This document shows positions 37,298 through 46,644 of a stretch of DNA of 64,000 nt, piece after piece. Origin of the DNA: Endomicrobium proavitum (GTDB lineage Bacteria > Elusimicrobiota > Endomicrobiia > Endomicrobiales > Endomicrobiaceae); contig NZ_CP009498.1 in the NCBI RefSeq assembly GCF_001027545.1, positions 124,001 through 188,000 on the forward strand. Direction: 5' to 3'. Within the stretch, counting starts at the first letter, position 1, and each line of letters begins with the position of its first letter. The translations under genes were made by a program, and so were the position numbers. The notes under the pieces were generated by a model that searched no databases, was not told the origin of the DNA, and saw only the letters and a list, made by a program, of their open reading frames with translations.

Positions 37298-37310
37298 AAA
37301 GTTGTAAAAT
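37281..37310 (+). promoter_or_regulatory. Likely promoter of the M50 protease operon
   Basis: TTGACA (37281-37286, perfect), 18-base spacer, TAAAAT (37305-37310). The leader is about 28 bases to the M50 start. It may also drive trpS and scpA/scpB, which follow closely. Confidence 0.65.
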
Positions 37311-37344
37311 TGTTTGAAAAATATAACGTTTTTTGGAGAAAAAA

Positions 37345-37995
37345 ATGGATTTTCTTGTAATATTTATATATGTTGTAGTTATACTTTTTTCTGTTATTAT
37401 TCATGAAGTAGCGCACGGGCTTGCCGCATATTGGCGCGGAGACGATACGGCAAAACTTGCCGGCAGATTAACTCTTAACCCTATTGTGCATATAGATTTG
37501 TTCGGCAGTATTATATTGCCGGCAATGTTGATATTGCTTCATACGCCTATATTTTTTGCGTGGGCTAAACCTGTTCCGTTTAACCCCGTAAAACTGAAAA
37601 ACCCGAAAACGGATATTCCGCTTGTATCTGCGGCGGGTCCGCTTTCAAATATATTTTTGGCTGTTTTATCGGGACTTATCATAAGAATTGTAAATGCGTT
37701 TCCGGAATTATTTGCGGGTTTTGCCTCGTCAATAACGGAATTTTTCGGCTTAATGCTTATGATAAATATAGTTTTGCCCGTTATAAATTTAATTCCGGTT
37801 CCGCCGCTTGACGGTTCAAAAGTGGTTACTTATTTTATGCCGCGCGAAATTGCCGTGCGTTACATGAATATTAATCCGTATTTAGGTCTTTTGGTTTTGT
37901 TTGTTTTGCTGTATTCTGGCGCGGTGTGGAAAATTATCGCTCCGTTAATAAATTTTTGCGTAACTATTCTTAGCGGGCAACCGCTTTATTATTAA
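37345..37995 (+). CDS. Site-2-type M50 membrane metalloprotease
   Basis: 216 residues, a polytopic membrane zinc protease. HEVAH at residues 20-24 in the first helix and LIPVPPLDGSK with the third ligand Asp in a later helix form the zinc site. The short form lacks a PDZ domain, as in rhomboid-sized YwhC-like proteins rather than RseP. ATG 37345 follows GGAG at 8 bases; an in-frame TTG at 37333 is less likely. Substrate unknown; family members cut anti-sigma factors or signal remnants. Confidence 0.88.
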   Translation: MDFLVIFIYVVVILFSVIIHEVAHGLAAYWRGDDTAKLAGRLTLNPIVHIDLFGSIILPAMLILLHTPIFFAWAKPVPFNPVKLKNPKTDIPLVSAAGPLSNIFLAVLSGLIIRIVNAFPELFAGFASSITEFFGLMLMINIVLPVINLIPVPPLDGSKVVTYFMPREIAVRYMNINPYLGLLVLFVLLYSGAVWKIIAPLINFCVTILSGQPLYY

Positions 37996-38004
37996 AGGTG
38001 AAAT

Positions 38005-38979
38005 ATGCGTAAAACAGTTTTGTCGGGAATGCGTCCTACGGGAAGACTTCATCTTGGGCATTATTTCGGCGCTTTAAACAATTGGGTTCAAATGCAAAAC
38101 GAATACAACTGTTACTATATGTCAGCCGATTGGCATGCGCTTACCACAGATTACGCCGACACTTCAAACGTTGCCGGAAATATTTTGGAAATGGTTGCGG
38201 ACTGGCTTACCGCCGGGGTAGATCCGCAAAAAGCAGTTTTGTTTAAACAGTCTGCCGTCAGCGCGCACAGCGAACTTTTTTTGATTTTGTCTATGATAAC
38301 GCCGCTTGGCTGGCTTGAAAGATGCCCTACGTATAAAGAGCAAAAAAATGAAATAAAAAATAAAGATTTAAATAATTTCGGATTTTTAGGATACCCCGTT
38401 TTAATGGCGTCAGATATTTTAATTTATAAAGCAGATTACGTTCCCGTAGGAGAAGACCAGCTTGCGCATCTTGAATTTTCGCGAGAAATAACAAGACGCT
38501 TCAACAATTTTTACGGAAATGTTTTGGTTGAACCGCAGGCAAAACTTACAAAGTCCGCAAGAGTTCCGGGTCTTGACGGAAGAAAAATGTCAAAATCTTA
38601 CGGAAATTCCATTTTTCTCGGGGAAGACGACGATTCTATCAAGAAAAAAGTTCAGACAATGTTTACAGACCCTTTGAAAATAAAAAAGGACGATCCGGGT
38701 CATCCCGAAGGCTGCGTTGTTTTTGCGTTTCATAAAATATTCAATAAAGATTTTAAAGTAAGACAAGAAGAATGCAAGGCGGGTGCGGTAGGCTGCGTTG
38801 CGTGCAAAAAACAGATTATGGAAATGCTTAGCGAATTTATGAAACCGCTTGCGCAAAAAAGAAAAGATTTGATAAGCGATAAAAGTTATCTTCAAAAAAT
38901 TATTGACGAGGGCTCGTCAAAAGCAAACGAGACCGCGCAAAAAACTCTTGCCCAAATACGCAAAGCGTTGAAGTTTTAA
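38005..38979 (+). CDS. trpS: Tryptophanyl-tRNA synthetase
   Basis: Charges tRNA-Trp. 324 residues, class I synthetase. HIGH-type motif HLGHYFG (about 15-21), KMSKS motif GRKMSKSYGN (about 195), and the TrpRS signature SGMRPTGRLHLGH near the start. RBS AAAGGTG precedes the ATG. It lies 9 bases after the M50 protease gene. Confidence 0.97.
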   Translation: MRKTVLSGMRPTGRLHLGHYFGALNNWVQMQNEYNCYYMSADWHALTTDYADTSNVAGNILEMVADWLTAGVDPQKAVLFKQSAVSAHSELFLILSMITPLGWLERCPTYKEQKNEIKNKDLNNFGFLGYPVLMASDILIYKADYVPVGEDQLAHLEFSREITRRFNNFYGNVLVEPQAKLTKSARVPGLDGRKMSKSYGNSIFLGEDDDSIKKKVQTMFTDPLKIKKDDPGHPEGCVVFAFHKIFNKDFKVRQEECKAGAVGCVACKKQIMEMLSEFMKPLAQKRKDLISDKSYLQKIIDEGSSKANETAQKTLAQIRKALKF

Positions 38980-38990
38980 AAAGGGAAAAT

Positions 38991-39815
38991 ATGGTTTACG
39001 ACATACATCTTGACGTTTTTGAAGGTCCTTTAGACCTTCTATTACATCTTATAAAAAAGAACGATCTTGAAATCGGCGAGATAAAAATTGCAGATATCAC
39101 GGCGGAGTATCTTTCTTATCTTGAACTTATGAAAGATCTCAACATAGACATAGCCGGCGAATTTCTTGTTATGGCGTCAACGCTTATGCAGATAAAAGCT
39201 AAAACTCTTCTTCCTTCAAACGGAGAAAAAGAGGACGGCGAAGATCCGTTTGATCAGCTGAAAAACAGATTAATTGAATATCAGAAATACAAAGAAATAG
39301 GGAAACTTTTATCTTATAAAGCAATAGAAAATTCCCAAATTTATTACAGACCGGCGCCGGTTATAGACAAGCAGGATTTTGTTTTAGACGCGACGATGTT
39401 TGACCTTATAGGCAGCTTCCGCGAGGCGCTGACGGCTCTTCCTGAAAATATAAAAGAAATAATGTATAAAGAAATCCCCATTGAAACTAAAATCAGGGAA
39501 ATTCTTGACGTGTTGGAAGGAAAACAATACGTTTCTTTTACTGAAATATTAAAAATGCAAAAAAGCAGAATGGCGCTAATTGTTTGCTTTATGGCTGTTT
39601 TGGAACTTGTTAAAAATAAACAAATCGCCGCCAAGCAGTCCGAGCTGTTTGACGAAATAAGAATATATAAAATATATAACGAAGAAACCGAAGTTAAAGA
39701 AAGCGAGGAAGTATTTGAATTTATAGAAAAAGACGAAGATAAAAAACAGGAACCCGTTGCCGAAAGTTTGGAACTGGTTTCCGAAAATAACGAGGATAGC
39801 GATGGAAACATCTGA
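38991..39815 (+). CDS. scpA: Segregation and condensation protein A
   Basis: Kleisin subunit of the Smc-ScpAB condensin, needed for chromosome compaction and segregation. 274 residues. The N-terminal Smc-binding region begins YDIHLDVFEGPLDLLLHLI, and the C-terminal winged-helix region has SFTEILKMQKSRMALIVCF. The acidic tail (about 235-274) is longer than usual. Its end overlaps scpB by 14 bases. Confidence 0.96.
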   Translation: MVYDIHLDVFEGPLDLLLHLIKKNDLEIGEIKIADITAEYLSYLELMKDLNIDIAGEFLVMASTLMQIKAKTLLPSNGEKEDGEDPFDQLKNRLIEYQKYKEIGKLLSYKAIENSQIYYRPAPVIDKQDFVLDATMFDLIGSFREALTALPENIKEIMYKEIPIETKIREILDVLEGKQYVSFTEILKMQKSRMALIVCFMAVLELVKNKQIAAKQSELFDEIRIYKIYNEETEVKESEEVFEFIEKDEDKKQEPVAESLELVSENNEDSDGNI

Positions 39816-40509
39816 AATTAAACGCGTTTTGGAAGCGTTGTTATTTGTCTCTGAAAGACCGTTGAGTCTTAAAGAGCTGAAAAATATCGTGAAGGAAGAT
39901 TACGAAGATTCGGCTAATCTTGAAAATATTTTAAACGAGCTGAAAACGGAATACGAAGTTCTTAACAAACCGTATGAAATAAAGTTTGTCGCAAACGGCT
40001 GGACTTTTTCTACAAAAGCTTCTTATTCTCCGTGGATAAAAAAACTTTTGAAAGAAAAATCCGTTTTAAAACTTTCTCCGTCCGCGCTTGAAACTCTTGC
40101 CATGATTGCTTATAAGCAACCTATAACAAGAGCCGAAATAGACGAAATAAGGGGCGTAGAATCTTCAGGAGTTATAGACACGCTTCTTGAAAGAAAACTT
40201 ATAAAAATAACGGGACGCAAAGAAGCTTTGGGAAAACCGCTTCTTTACGGAACCACGCAGGATTTTTTAAAACATTTCGGTCTTGCGCATTTAAGCGAAC
40301 TTCCTCTTATAGAAGATATGCCCAAAGAAGTTCAGCAAACAGAAAACGCCGCCGAGCCGGAACTTCCTTTTTCCGCACAAGAGCGGCAGGAACAAAGCTT
40401 AGACGGACATAGCGACAAGCAACCATTGCAGGAAACTTTGTCGGCTCAAGCCGTGGAAACGGTAAACGATAATAACGCCTCGGAAGACGCAGAAGAAAAT
40501 AAAGAGTAG
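39802..40509 (+). CDS. scpB: Segregation and condensation protein B
   Basis: Dimeric winged-helix partner of ScpA in condensin. 235 residues. ALLFVSERPLSLKELKNIV at the start and the MIAYKQPITRAEIDEIRGV signature are diagnostic. I chose ATG 39802, with GAGG 6 bases upstream inside scpA; a start at 39757 would add unrelated residues. The last ~70 residues are an acidic, Gln-rich low-complexity tail not found in short ScpB proteins. Confidence 0.96.
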   Translation: METSEIKRVLEALLFVSERPLSLKELKNIVKEDYEDSANLENILNELKTEYEVLNKPYEIKFVANGWTFSTKASYSPWIKKLLKEKSVLKLSPSALETLAMIAYKQPITRAEIDEIRGVESSGVIDTLLERKLIKITGRKEALGKPLLYGTTQDFLKHFGLAHLSELPLIEDMPKEVQQTENAAEPELPFSAQERQEQSLDGHSDKQPLQETLSAQAVETVNDNNASEDAEENKE

Positions 40510-40525
40510 TCCGGAGAAATACTCC

Positions 40526-41977
40526 ATGAAAATTTTAATGGCAGCTTCAGAATGCGCGCCGTTTGTGAAAGTAGGCGGGCTTGCAGACGTTCTCGGCACT
40601 CTTCCGGCATATCTGAAAAAAGCCGGACACGACGTGCGCGTCATTATTCCGAAATATAAAGCAATAGACGAAAAAAAATACGACTTAAAGCCTGCCGCGC
40701 AGGGGCTTTCCGTTAAAGTTTCAGGCGATGAAGAGTTATTTGCCGTTAAGCAGTGCGTAACCAAAGACGGCGTTAAAGTTTATTTTGTTGAAAGCCGCCG
40801 CTTTTTTGACCGCAACGGCGTTTACGGCGAAGGCGGATACGAATACGGCGACAGCAGGGAAAGATATATTTTTTTCTGCCGCGCGGTTTTTGAATCTCTG
40901 AAAGCCGTAAATTTTATTCCCGATGTAATTCATTGCCACGATTGGCAAACCGGGCTTATTCCGGCTTACCTTAAAACAGTTTTAAAAAACGATGATTATT
41001 TTTCAAAAACCTCAAGCGTTTTTACCATTCACAATATAGCTTATCAAGGTTCGTTTCCTGCAGACACGGTGGTTGCAGCCGGGTTTTCCTGGGAAGATTT
41101 TACGGTGGATAAACTTGAGTTTTATGATACCGTAAATTTTATGAAATGCGGTATTCAATTGGCGGACGCTGTTTCTACCGTAAGTCCTACTTATGCTCTT
41201 GAAATACAAGATTTTAACGGCAAGGGAATGTCGGTAGTTTTAAATTCGCGCAAAGATAAAATTTACGGCATACTTAACGGAATAGATTACGATTATTGGA
41301 ATCCCGAAACAGATAAAAATATAATTTCTAATTTTTCAAAATACGATACTTCCGGAAAAAGTTTTTGTAAGGCGGATCTTCAGGAATTGTGCGGTTTTGA
41401 AGTTAAAGAAGACGCATATCTTTTCGGGTGCGTTTCAAGACTTGATAATCAAAAAGGTTTTGACATAATTACGGACGCGCTTTACCATCTTAAAGATAAA
41501 AATATGCAGTTTGTGATACTCGGCTCCGGCGATCCGTCAATAAAACGGGCTTTGGAAGACGCCGTAAGAAATATGCCTAAAAAAGCCGCGGCGTTTTTTG
41601 AATATAACGAAGCGCTTGCGCATAAAATATATGCCGGCGCAGACGCTTATATGATGCCGTCCAGATTTGAGCCTTGCGGCTTAAGCCAGATGATAGCGTT
41701 GGCATACGGCGCAATACCCGTAGTAAACAGAACCGGGGGGCTGTCGGATACTATAGTTTATTACAACCATTACACACATGAGGGCAACGGTTTTGTGTTT
41801 AATATAACGTACGGCGAAAATTTTGTTGAAACCATTTTAAAGTCCGAAAAAATTTTCAGAGATAAAGCGTCTTGGAGTCCGCTTATGCAAAACGCTTTTA
41901 ACAGCAATTTTTCATGGGATAATTCCGTTATTGAATATATAAAGATGTATAAAAACATTCTTAAGGCAAAGAGGTAA
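40526..41977 (+). CDS. glgA: Glycogen synthase (GT5, ADP-glucose type)
   Basis: Elongates alpha-1,4-glucan from ADP-glucose. 483 residues. The N-terminal KVGGLADVLGTLP binds the sugar nucleotide; HCHDWQTGLIPAYLK, PSRFEPCGLSQMIALAYGAIPV (quoted only in part here: SRFEPCGLSQMIA) and RTGGLSDTI are GT5 marks. With glgP at 47.6 kb it indicates a glycogen cycle. RBS CCGGAG lies 13 bases before the ATG. It starts 16 bases after scpB. Confidence 0.96.
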   Translation: MKILMAASECAPFVKVGGLADVLGTLPAYLKKAGHDVRVIIPKYKAIDEKKYDLKPAAQGLSVKVSGDEELFAVKQCVTKDGVKVYFVESRRFFDRNGVYGEGGYEYGDSRERYIFFCRAVFESLKAVNFIPDVIHCHDWQTGLIPAYLKTVLKNDDYFSKTSSVFTIHNIAYQGSFPADTVVAAGFSWEDFTVDKLEFYDTVNFMKCGIQLADAVSTVSPTYALEIQDFNGKGMSVVLNSRKDKIYGILNGIDYDYWNPETDKNIISNFSKYDTSGKSFCKADLQELCGFEVKEDAYLFGCVSRLDNQKGFDIITDALYHLKDKNMQFVILGSGDPSIKRALEDAVRNMPKKAAAFFEYNEALAHKIYAGADAYMMPSRFEPCGLSQMIALAYGAIPVVNRTGGLSDTIVYYNHYTHEGNGFVFNITYGENFVETILKSEKIFRDKASWSPLMQNAFNSNFSWDNSVIEYIKMYKNILKAKR

Positions 41978-41981
41978 TCTT

Positions 41982-42719
41982 ATGAATGAAAATGCTGCGG
42001 TAAAAGCTTGGTCAAAGGTTGTTAAATTTTTTGCGCTTGCAGCGTTTTGCGCGTTTAGTGTTTTATTTGCGGATCATTATTACCGCGTTGATAAATACGC
42101 CAAAGATATGTCGGAAAATCTTGCAATAACGGTTTTTTTAAATAAGAATGTTAATAATTCAAACGATGTTGCGTCCGCAATTGAAAGTTTAGGATATGTA
42201 AACGTTAACGAATATGTAAGCGCGGAGCAGTCATATTACAGAGCCGTGAAAAAAAATCCTTTCCTTAAAGACGTTTCCGTTCCGGGAGATAAAGATTCCT
42301 TTGCCGCTTATTTTAAAGTTTCTCCCAACATTCTTCCCACGGATCAATTTTTAATAGTTGTGCGCAACGCCATGGCGCAAATTACGGGGGTAAACGATGT
42401 TGTTTACGACGCGGACGGATATAAAAAATACATTCAGGCTAAAAGAACTTTAGAGTTGTATGAAAAAATAAGTTTGATATTTGCTTTAACTATCTTTGCG
42501 CTTTTTATTATTAAAATTTTATTTTTATATTACGGTAATAATGTCGGCGCAAAAAAACTTTCCAAGGATTTTGTTATTTATTTATTGTCTGCCGCCGCCG
42601 GATTTTTGGCGGTGTGGAGCGCGGGTATTTTTGTATTTTATCCTCTTTTAATAAAAGAAGCGGCGGTGTTTGGCATAATTGCAGTTACCGCGGCTTTAGG
42701 AATAATTTTCAAAGATTAA
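41982..42719 (+). CDS. FtsX-like permease domain protein
   Basis: 245 residues. One N-terminal helix (about 15-35), an extracytoplasmic domain opening with SENLAITVFLNKNV, and three C-terminal helices (about 155-177, 190-212, 218-240), the FtsX topology. FtsX with ATPase FtsE gates cell-wall hydrolase activation at division. FtsE is not adjacent: glgA precedes. But the next gene is an EnvC-like activator, the classical FtsX partner, which supports the call. Sequence similarity to well-studied FtsX is low. Confidence 0.75.
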   Translation: MNENAAVKAWSKVVKFFALAAFCAFSVLFADHYYRVDKYAKDMSENLAITVFLNKNVNNSNDVASAIESLGYVNVNEYVSAEQSYYRAVKKNPFLKDVSVPGDKDSFAAYFKVSPNILPTDQFLIVVRNAMAQITGVNDVVYDADGYKKYIQAKRTLELYEKISLIFALTIFALFIIKILFLYYGNNVGAKKLSKDFVIYLLSAAAGFLAVWSAGIFVFYPLLIKEAAVFGIIAVTAALGIIFKD

Positions 42720-42720
42720 A

Positions 42721-43842
42721 ATGAAAATAAGAATTGTTGCATTTACGTTTGCATGTTTGTTTTTTTTCTGCTGCGAGGTTTTTGCCAAGCAGGCGGGCGT
42801 TCAGTCGCAGTCTGCACAGCTTTCCGACGTAAACAAAAAAATTCAGGCCAAAAAGCTTGAAAAAAACAAACTGATGCTTCAGGAAAAAAATGTTAAAAGA
42901 GAACTTAAAAATCTTAACGATTCAATAGCAAGAAACGAAAAACGCCTTCAAAAAATATCGGGCGATATAAAAATTGCGGAAGGCAATCTTGCGACCGCTT
43001 CAAAACAGTATAACAACGCTTTTGCAAAAAGTGCCGAAGTAAATAAAAAAATGCGCGCCGAGCTTGAACTTTTTCACAAGCAATCAATGTCTTTGTCTTA
43101 TGAAACCGACCCCGTGGAATATAAGATACGAAAAAACGCGCTTGAGGCAAAAAAAGCTAATTTTGAAAAAGAAAGAATAGCGGCGTCTGTATCTGCCGCC
43201 GCCGTAAAAAAATGGAACGACGCAAAAAAAGAACTTTTGCGGCTGCAAGATCAGGAAGACTCTCTTGCGGCAGAGAAAAGAAATCTTATAAAAGAAAAAA
43301 ACGAGCTTCTAAAAACTACGGCCGGAAAAAGAGCCGAAGCCGAAGAAGAAATTAAAACGTTAAATGAAAACGCTAAAGCTCTTCAGGCTCTTATAAAACA
43401 GCTGTCGTCTTCTAAAAGAAAAAAAAGCAATGGAACCGTTATCCGAGCGTCAACGCCGAAACATAAAAAAAATCTTCCGTGGCCTGTTGAGGGGAAAGTT
43501 GTTGCGCAGTTCGGCAAGAGTAAACATCCTGAAATGGATACATATATTATAAGCAACGGCATAAAAATTAAAGCTTCTGATTATGCCAAAGTTAAAAGCG
43601 TAGATTCGGGAACTGTTATATTTGCAGGCAATTTCCGTTCTTACGGAAAAGTTGTTATAATAGATCATAACGACTCAACTTTTAGCGTTTACGGGCAGTT
43701 AGATAAAATACTTGTTACGGACGAGCAGAAAGTTTCAAAAGGTTCAACGCTTGCGCAGCTTGGCGCCGGTCAGGAAAATGTTTTGTATTTTGAAATCAGA
43801 AATGAAAACATTGCTGACAATCCAATGCTTTGGCTTAAATAA
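42721..43842 (+). CDS. EnvC-like murein hydrolase activator (degenerate LytM/M23 domain)
   Basis: 373 residues. A signal peptide (to about FAK) precedes a long coiled coil (about 35-225, Lys/Glu/Ala-rich) and a LytM-type domain (about 255-373, PWPVEGKVVAQFGKSKHPE to NPMLWLK). The zinc ligands of active M23 peptidases are replaced: NGIKIKA where H-x-x-x-D is expected and YGQLDKI where HxH is expected. As in E. coli EnvC, such inactive domains switch on amidases. It starts 1 base after the ftsX-like stop and precedes ctpA, a widespread order. Confidence 0.9.
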   Translation: MKIRIVAFTFACLFFFCCEVFAKQAGVQSQSAQLSDVNKKIQAKKLEKNKLMLQEKNVKRELKNLNDSIARNEKRLQKISGDIKIAEGNLATASKQYNNAFAKSAEVNKKMRAELELFHKQSMSLSYETDPVEYKIRKNALEAKKANFEKERIAASVSAAAVKKWNDAKKELLRLQDQEDSLAAEKRNLIKEKNELLKTTAGKRAEAEEEIKTLNENAKALQALIKQLSSSKRKKSNGTVIRASTPKHKKNLPWPVEGKVVAQFGKSKHPEMDTYIISNGIKIKASDYAKVKSVDSGTVIFAGNFRSYGKVVIIDHNDSTFSVYGQLDKILVTDEQKVSKGSTLAQLGAGQENVLYFEIRNENIADNPMLWLK

Positions 43843-43871
43843 AGCTAAATAGAATTATATCGGAGAATTAA

Positions 43872-45158
43872 ATGAAAATTGTAAGAGTAAAAATTTTGTC
43901 CGCTGTCTTAATTATTTCTTTGTTTTGCGCAGGTTCTGTTTTTGCCGCGGACGAAACATATGAGAAACTTAAAACCATGATAGACGTTATGGAAATTATT
44001 AACGTCAACTATGTTTCCGAAACAAAAAGCGCGGATTTGGCGGTAGGGGCAATTAAGGGCGTTGTAAGAACGTTAGATCCGTTTTCTCAATACATGGAAG
44101 AAAAAGCTTACAAAGATATGAAAAACGAAACCGAAGGAAACTACAGCGGCGTAGGTTTGCGAATTATGGAAAAAAACGGATTTATTACTGTTGTTTCGCC
44201 GATAGTTGGAACGCCGGCTTTTAAAGCCGGAGTTTTACCGGACGACAGAATTATAAAAATAGATAAAAAGTCGGCGCAGGGCATGTCTACAAACGAAGCC
44301 GTAGATTTAATGCGCGGAAAAGCCGGCAAAAAAGTTAAAGTTATCATACGGCGCGATAACGTTGTTGAAGATTTGGTTTTTGACCTTGTCCGCGAGAAAA
44401 TAAAAATAGAAACCGTGCGCTCAACTATGCTTGAAGAAAATATAGCTTACATACGCCTTAGCGAATTTAACGCTCAAAGCGCGGCGGATGTAAAAAAAGA
44501 GCTTTCGTCTCTAAAAAAAGAGGGCGCTCAAGCCGTAATTTTAGATTTAAGAAATAATCCCGGCGGACTTTTGGATTCCGCAATAGACATAATAAGCGCA
44601 TTTGTAAAAGAAAAAACGCTTGCTCTTACCACAAGAGGAAGAGTGGAAGGTTCCGAGAAAAAATATTACACGCACGGCGTCGCGGAATTTGCAGACATTC
44701 CTTTTATAATTTTGGTTAATAGAGGCTCTGCCTCGGCTTCGGAAATAGTTTCCGGCGCTTTTCAAGATTTTAAAAGAGCTTTAATAATAGGGCAAAACAC
44801 GTTCGGCAAAGGAAGCGTGCAGACAATATTTCCTCTTTCCGACGGTACCGCGTTAAGGCTTACAATTGCAAAATACTATCTGCCGTCAGGAAGACCTATT
44901 AACCGCTCCGACGATGTTAACGCTAAAAACGGAATAACGCCGGATATAGAAATAAAAGTTTCAATTGAAGACGAAATAAAACTTTATACGCAGGCGGATA
45001 TGGTGTTTGCCAAAGATAGCGAAAAAAAGAGCGATGTAAAAACCGATGATAAAAATAAAGTTGAAGACGAGGCTTTAAAGAAAGCAATTGAAATTATCAA
45101 AGCAGGTAATGTTGCGGCCGAAATAGAAAAATCCGCAAAACAGAATAGTAAAAAATAA
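43872..45158 (+). CDS. ctpA: Carboxy-terminal processing protease (S41)
   Basis: Periplasmic serine protease that trims or degrades envelope proteins, often wall hydrolases. 428 residues. Signal peptide (to about VFAAD), PDZ domain (about 85-165, GVGLRIMEKNGFITVVSPI), and an S41 core with GSASASEIVSGAF (catalytic Ser) and TFGKGSVQT (catalytic Lys). The Lys-rich tail is low complexity. It follows the EnvC-like gene by 29 bases with RBS CGGAGA. Confidence 0.95.
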   Translation: MKIVRVKILSAVLIISLFCAGSVFAADETYEKLKTMIDVMEIINVNYVSETKSADLAVGAIKGVVRTLDPFSQYMEEKAYKDMKNETEGNYSGVGLRIMEKNGFITVVSPIVGTPAFKAGVLPDDRIIKIDKKSAQGMSTNEAVDLMRGKAGKKVKVIIRRDNVVEDLVFDLVREKIKIETVRSTMLEENIAYIRLSEFNAQSAADVKKELSSLKKEGAQAVILDLRNNPGGLLDSAIDIISAFVKEKTLALTTRGRVEGSEKKYYTHGVAEFADIPFIILVNRGSASASEIVSGAFQDFKRALIIGQNTFGKGSVQTIFPLSDGTALRLTIAKYYLPSGRPINRSDDVNAKNGITPDIEIKVSIEDEIKLYTQADMVFAKDSEKKSDVKTDDKNKVEDEALKKAIEIIKAGNVAAEIEKSAKQNSKK

Positions 45159-45174
45159 ATAAGCGGAGATTGTT

Positions 45175-45612
45175 GTGTCCGAAAAAGAAAAAAGAAAAGA
45201 AAGTTTTGTAATTAAAATTTATATAGTAATTTTGTTTTTGCTGGGCGTGGGAGTTTGGCTTTCAGTTCATCCGGACAGCAAAGAAAAAATTTCTCTTGAC
45301 GTAGAGCTTAACAAAAGAGTTGTTAACGCGCTTGTGGCAAACGGCATAAAACAGGAAGATATTGTAAGCGAGTATCAGCGCGAAAGAGATACTTCGCGCG
45401 CGTCGTGGATAGAATTTTACAAAACGATAAAACTCCAAAAAGGCAAAAGCGCGCAAAGTTTTGAAACAGGTTTAAGAAGCGTGGCGCGTTCGGTAAAAGT
45501 AGGGTTGCAAAAAACAGAAAATTCGCAGGAAGGTTCCGTTACATATAAATTTTTTGATAAAAACAGAAGTTATTCCAACGTAACTTTTATAAGTTTTCCA
45601 AACATAAAATAG
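45175..45612 (+). CDS. Single-pass membrane protein of unknown function
   Basis: 145 residues from GTG 45175 (RBS GCGGAG). A basic N-terminus and one helix (about 13-31) precede a soluble part. In many genomes a divergent polysaccharide deacetylase follows ctpA, and the opening of this protein after the helix resembles the N-terminal domain of such proteins, but no deacetylase domain is present. I cannot assign a function. Confidence 0.65.
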   Translation: MSEKEKRKESFVIKIYIVILFLLGVGVWLSVHPDSKEKISLDVELNKRVVNALVANGIKQEDIVSEYQRERDTSRASWIEFYKTIKLQKGKSAQSFETGLRSVARSVKVGLQKTENSQEGSVTYKFFDKNRSYSNVTFISFPNIK

Positions 45613-45621
45613 GTAAAAACT

Positions 45622-46635
45622 TTGAATATATTAGCGATAGAAACTTCATGCGACGAAACGTCGGCTTCCGTAGTTTCAAACGGAACGGACGTTAAGTCTG
45701 CAATTATATCGTCGCAAATTGCCGTTCACGCTAAATTTTTCGGCGTTGTTCCGGAACTTGCAAGCCGAGAGCATATAAAAAATATAAATCCTGTAATTGC
45801 GGCTTCTCTTAAAAAGGCGGGGTTTTCTTTTGACAATATAGACGCTATAGCTTTTACCTCGGGGCCGGGTCTTGCGGGCGCGCTTCTTGTTGGCGCAACG
45901 GCGGCTAAAACCCTTGCGTCCGTTTATTCAAAGCCGTTAATTCCCGTTAACCATCTTGAAGGACATCTCTATTCTTCGTTTATAGAAAATAAATCACTCC
46001 GTCCGCCTTTTTTAAGCGTGATAATTTCCGGCGGGCATACCGAACTTATCGTTGTGCAAGATTTCGGAAAATATAAAATTTTAGGCGCTACAAGAGACGA
46101 TGCCGCCGGCGAAGCTTTTGATAAGGCGGCTAAAATGTTAGGCTTGTCTTATCCCGGAGGGCCGGTTATAGATAAAAGAGCCGCCGACGGAAATCCTGAA
46201 GCCGTGCATTTTACAAGACCTTACTTAAAAGGAAGCTGGGATTTTTCTTTCTCCGGAATTAAAACGGCTTTGTTAAACTACCTCAAACAAAACCCCGTTA
46301 AAAACGAGCGGTATATAAACGACATTTGCGCTTCTTTCAGAGCGGCAATAGCCGAAACTTTATGTTTTAAATCTTTTGAAGCCGCAAAAACTTTTGGGCT
46401 TAAAAGAATTGCTCTCGGCGGCGGCGTGTCTTCCAACGCTCTTATAAGAAAATTATTTTTAGACGTAGGCAAAAAAAATAAAATAGAAGTTTTTATTCCT
46501 TCGTCGCTATATTGCACTGACAATGCCGCCATGATAGGCTGTGCGGCGTATTTTAAGCAGCGCGTTTTGGGGTTTAAATATAACGCGCAGCAATTGAAAT
46601 CTTCTTCGTCTTTACAGCTTACGAATTGGAAATAA
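45622..46635 (+). CDS. tsaD: tRNA N6-threonylcarbamoyltransferase TsaD
   Basis: Installs threonylcarbamoyl on A37 of ANN-decoding tRNAs with TsaB, TsaC and TsaE. 337 residues. ILAIETSCDETSASVV at the start, the metal ligands in NHLEGHLYS, SGGHTEL, and GGGVSSNALIR near the end are all family marks. The start is TTG 45622 (homologous M-N-I-L-A-I-E-T), with AGG about 8 bases upstream. Confidence 0.97.
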   Translation: MNILAIETSCDETSASVVSNGTDVKSAIISSQIAVHAKFFGVVPELASREHIKNINPVIAASLKKAGFSFDNIDAIAFTSGPGLAGALLVGATAAKTLASVYSKPLIPVNHLEGHLYSSFIENKSLRPPFLSVIISGGHTELIVVQDFGKYKILGATRDDAAGEAFDKAAKMLGLSYPGGPVIDKRAADGNPEAVHFTRPYLKGSWDFSFSGIKTALLNYLKQNPVKNERYINDICASFRAAIAETLCFKSFEAAKTFGLKRIALGGGVSSNALIRKLFLDVGKKNKIEVFIPSSLYCTDNAAMIGCAAYFKQRVLGFKYNAQQLKSSSSLQLTNWK

Positions 46636-46644
46636 ACTTTATTT

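Noticed and set aside
39344-39811. 155-residue minus-strand frame inside scpA
   Set aside because: Serine-rich shadow of the Glu/Asp-rich plus-strand gene.
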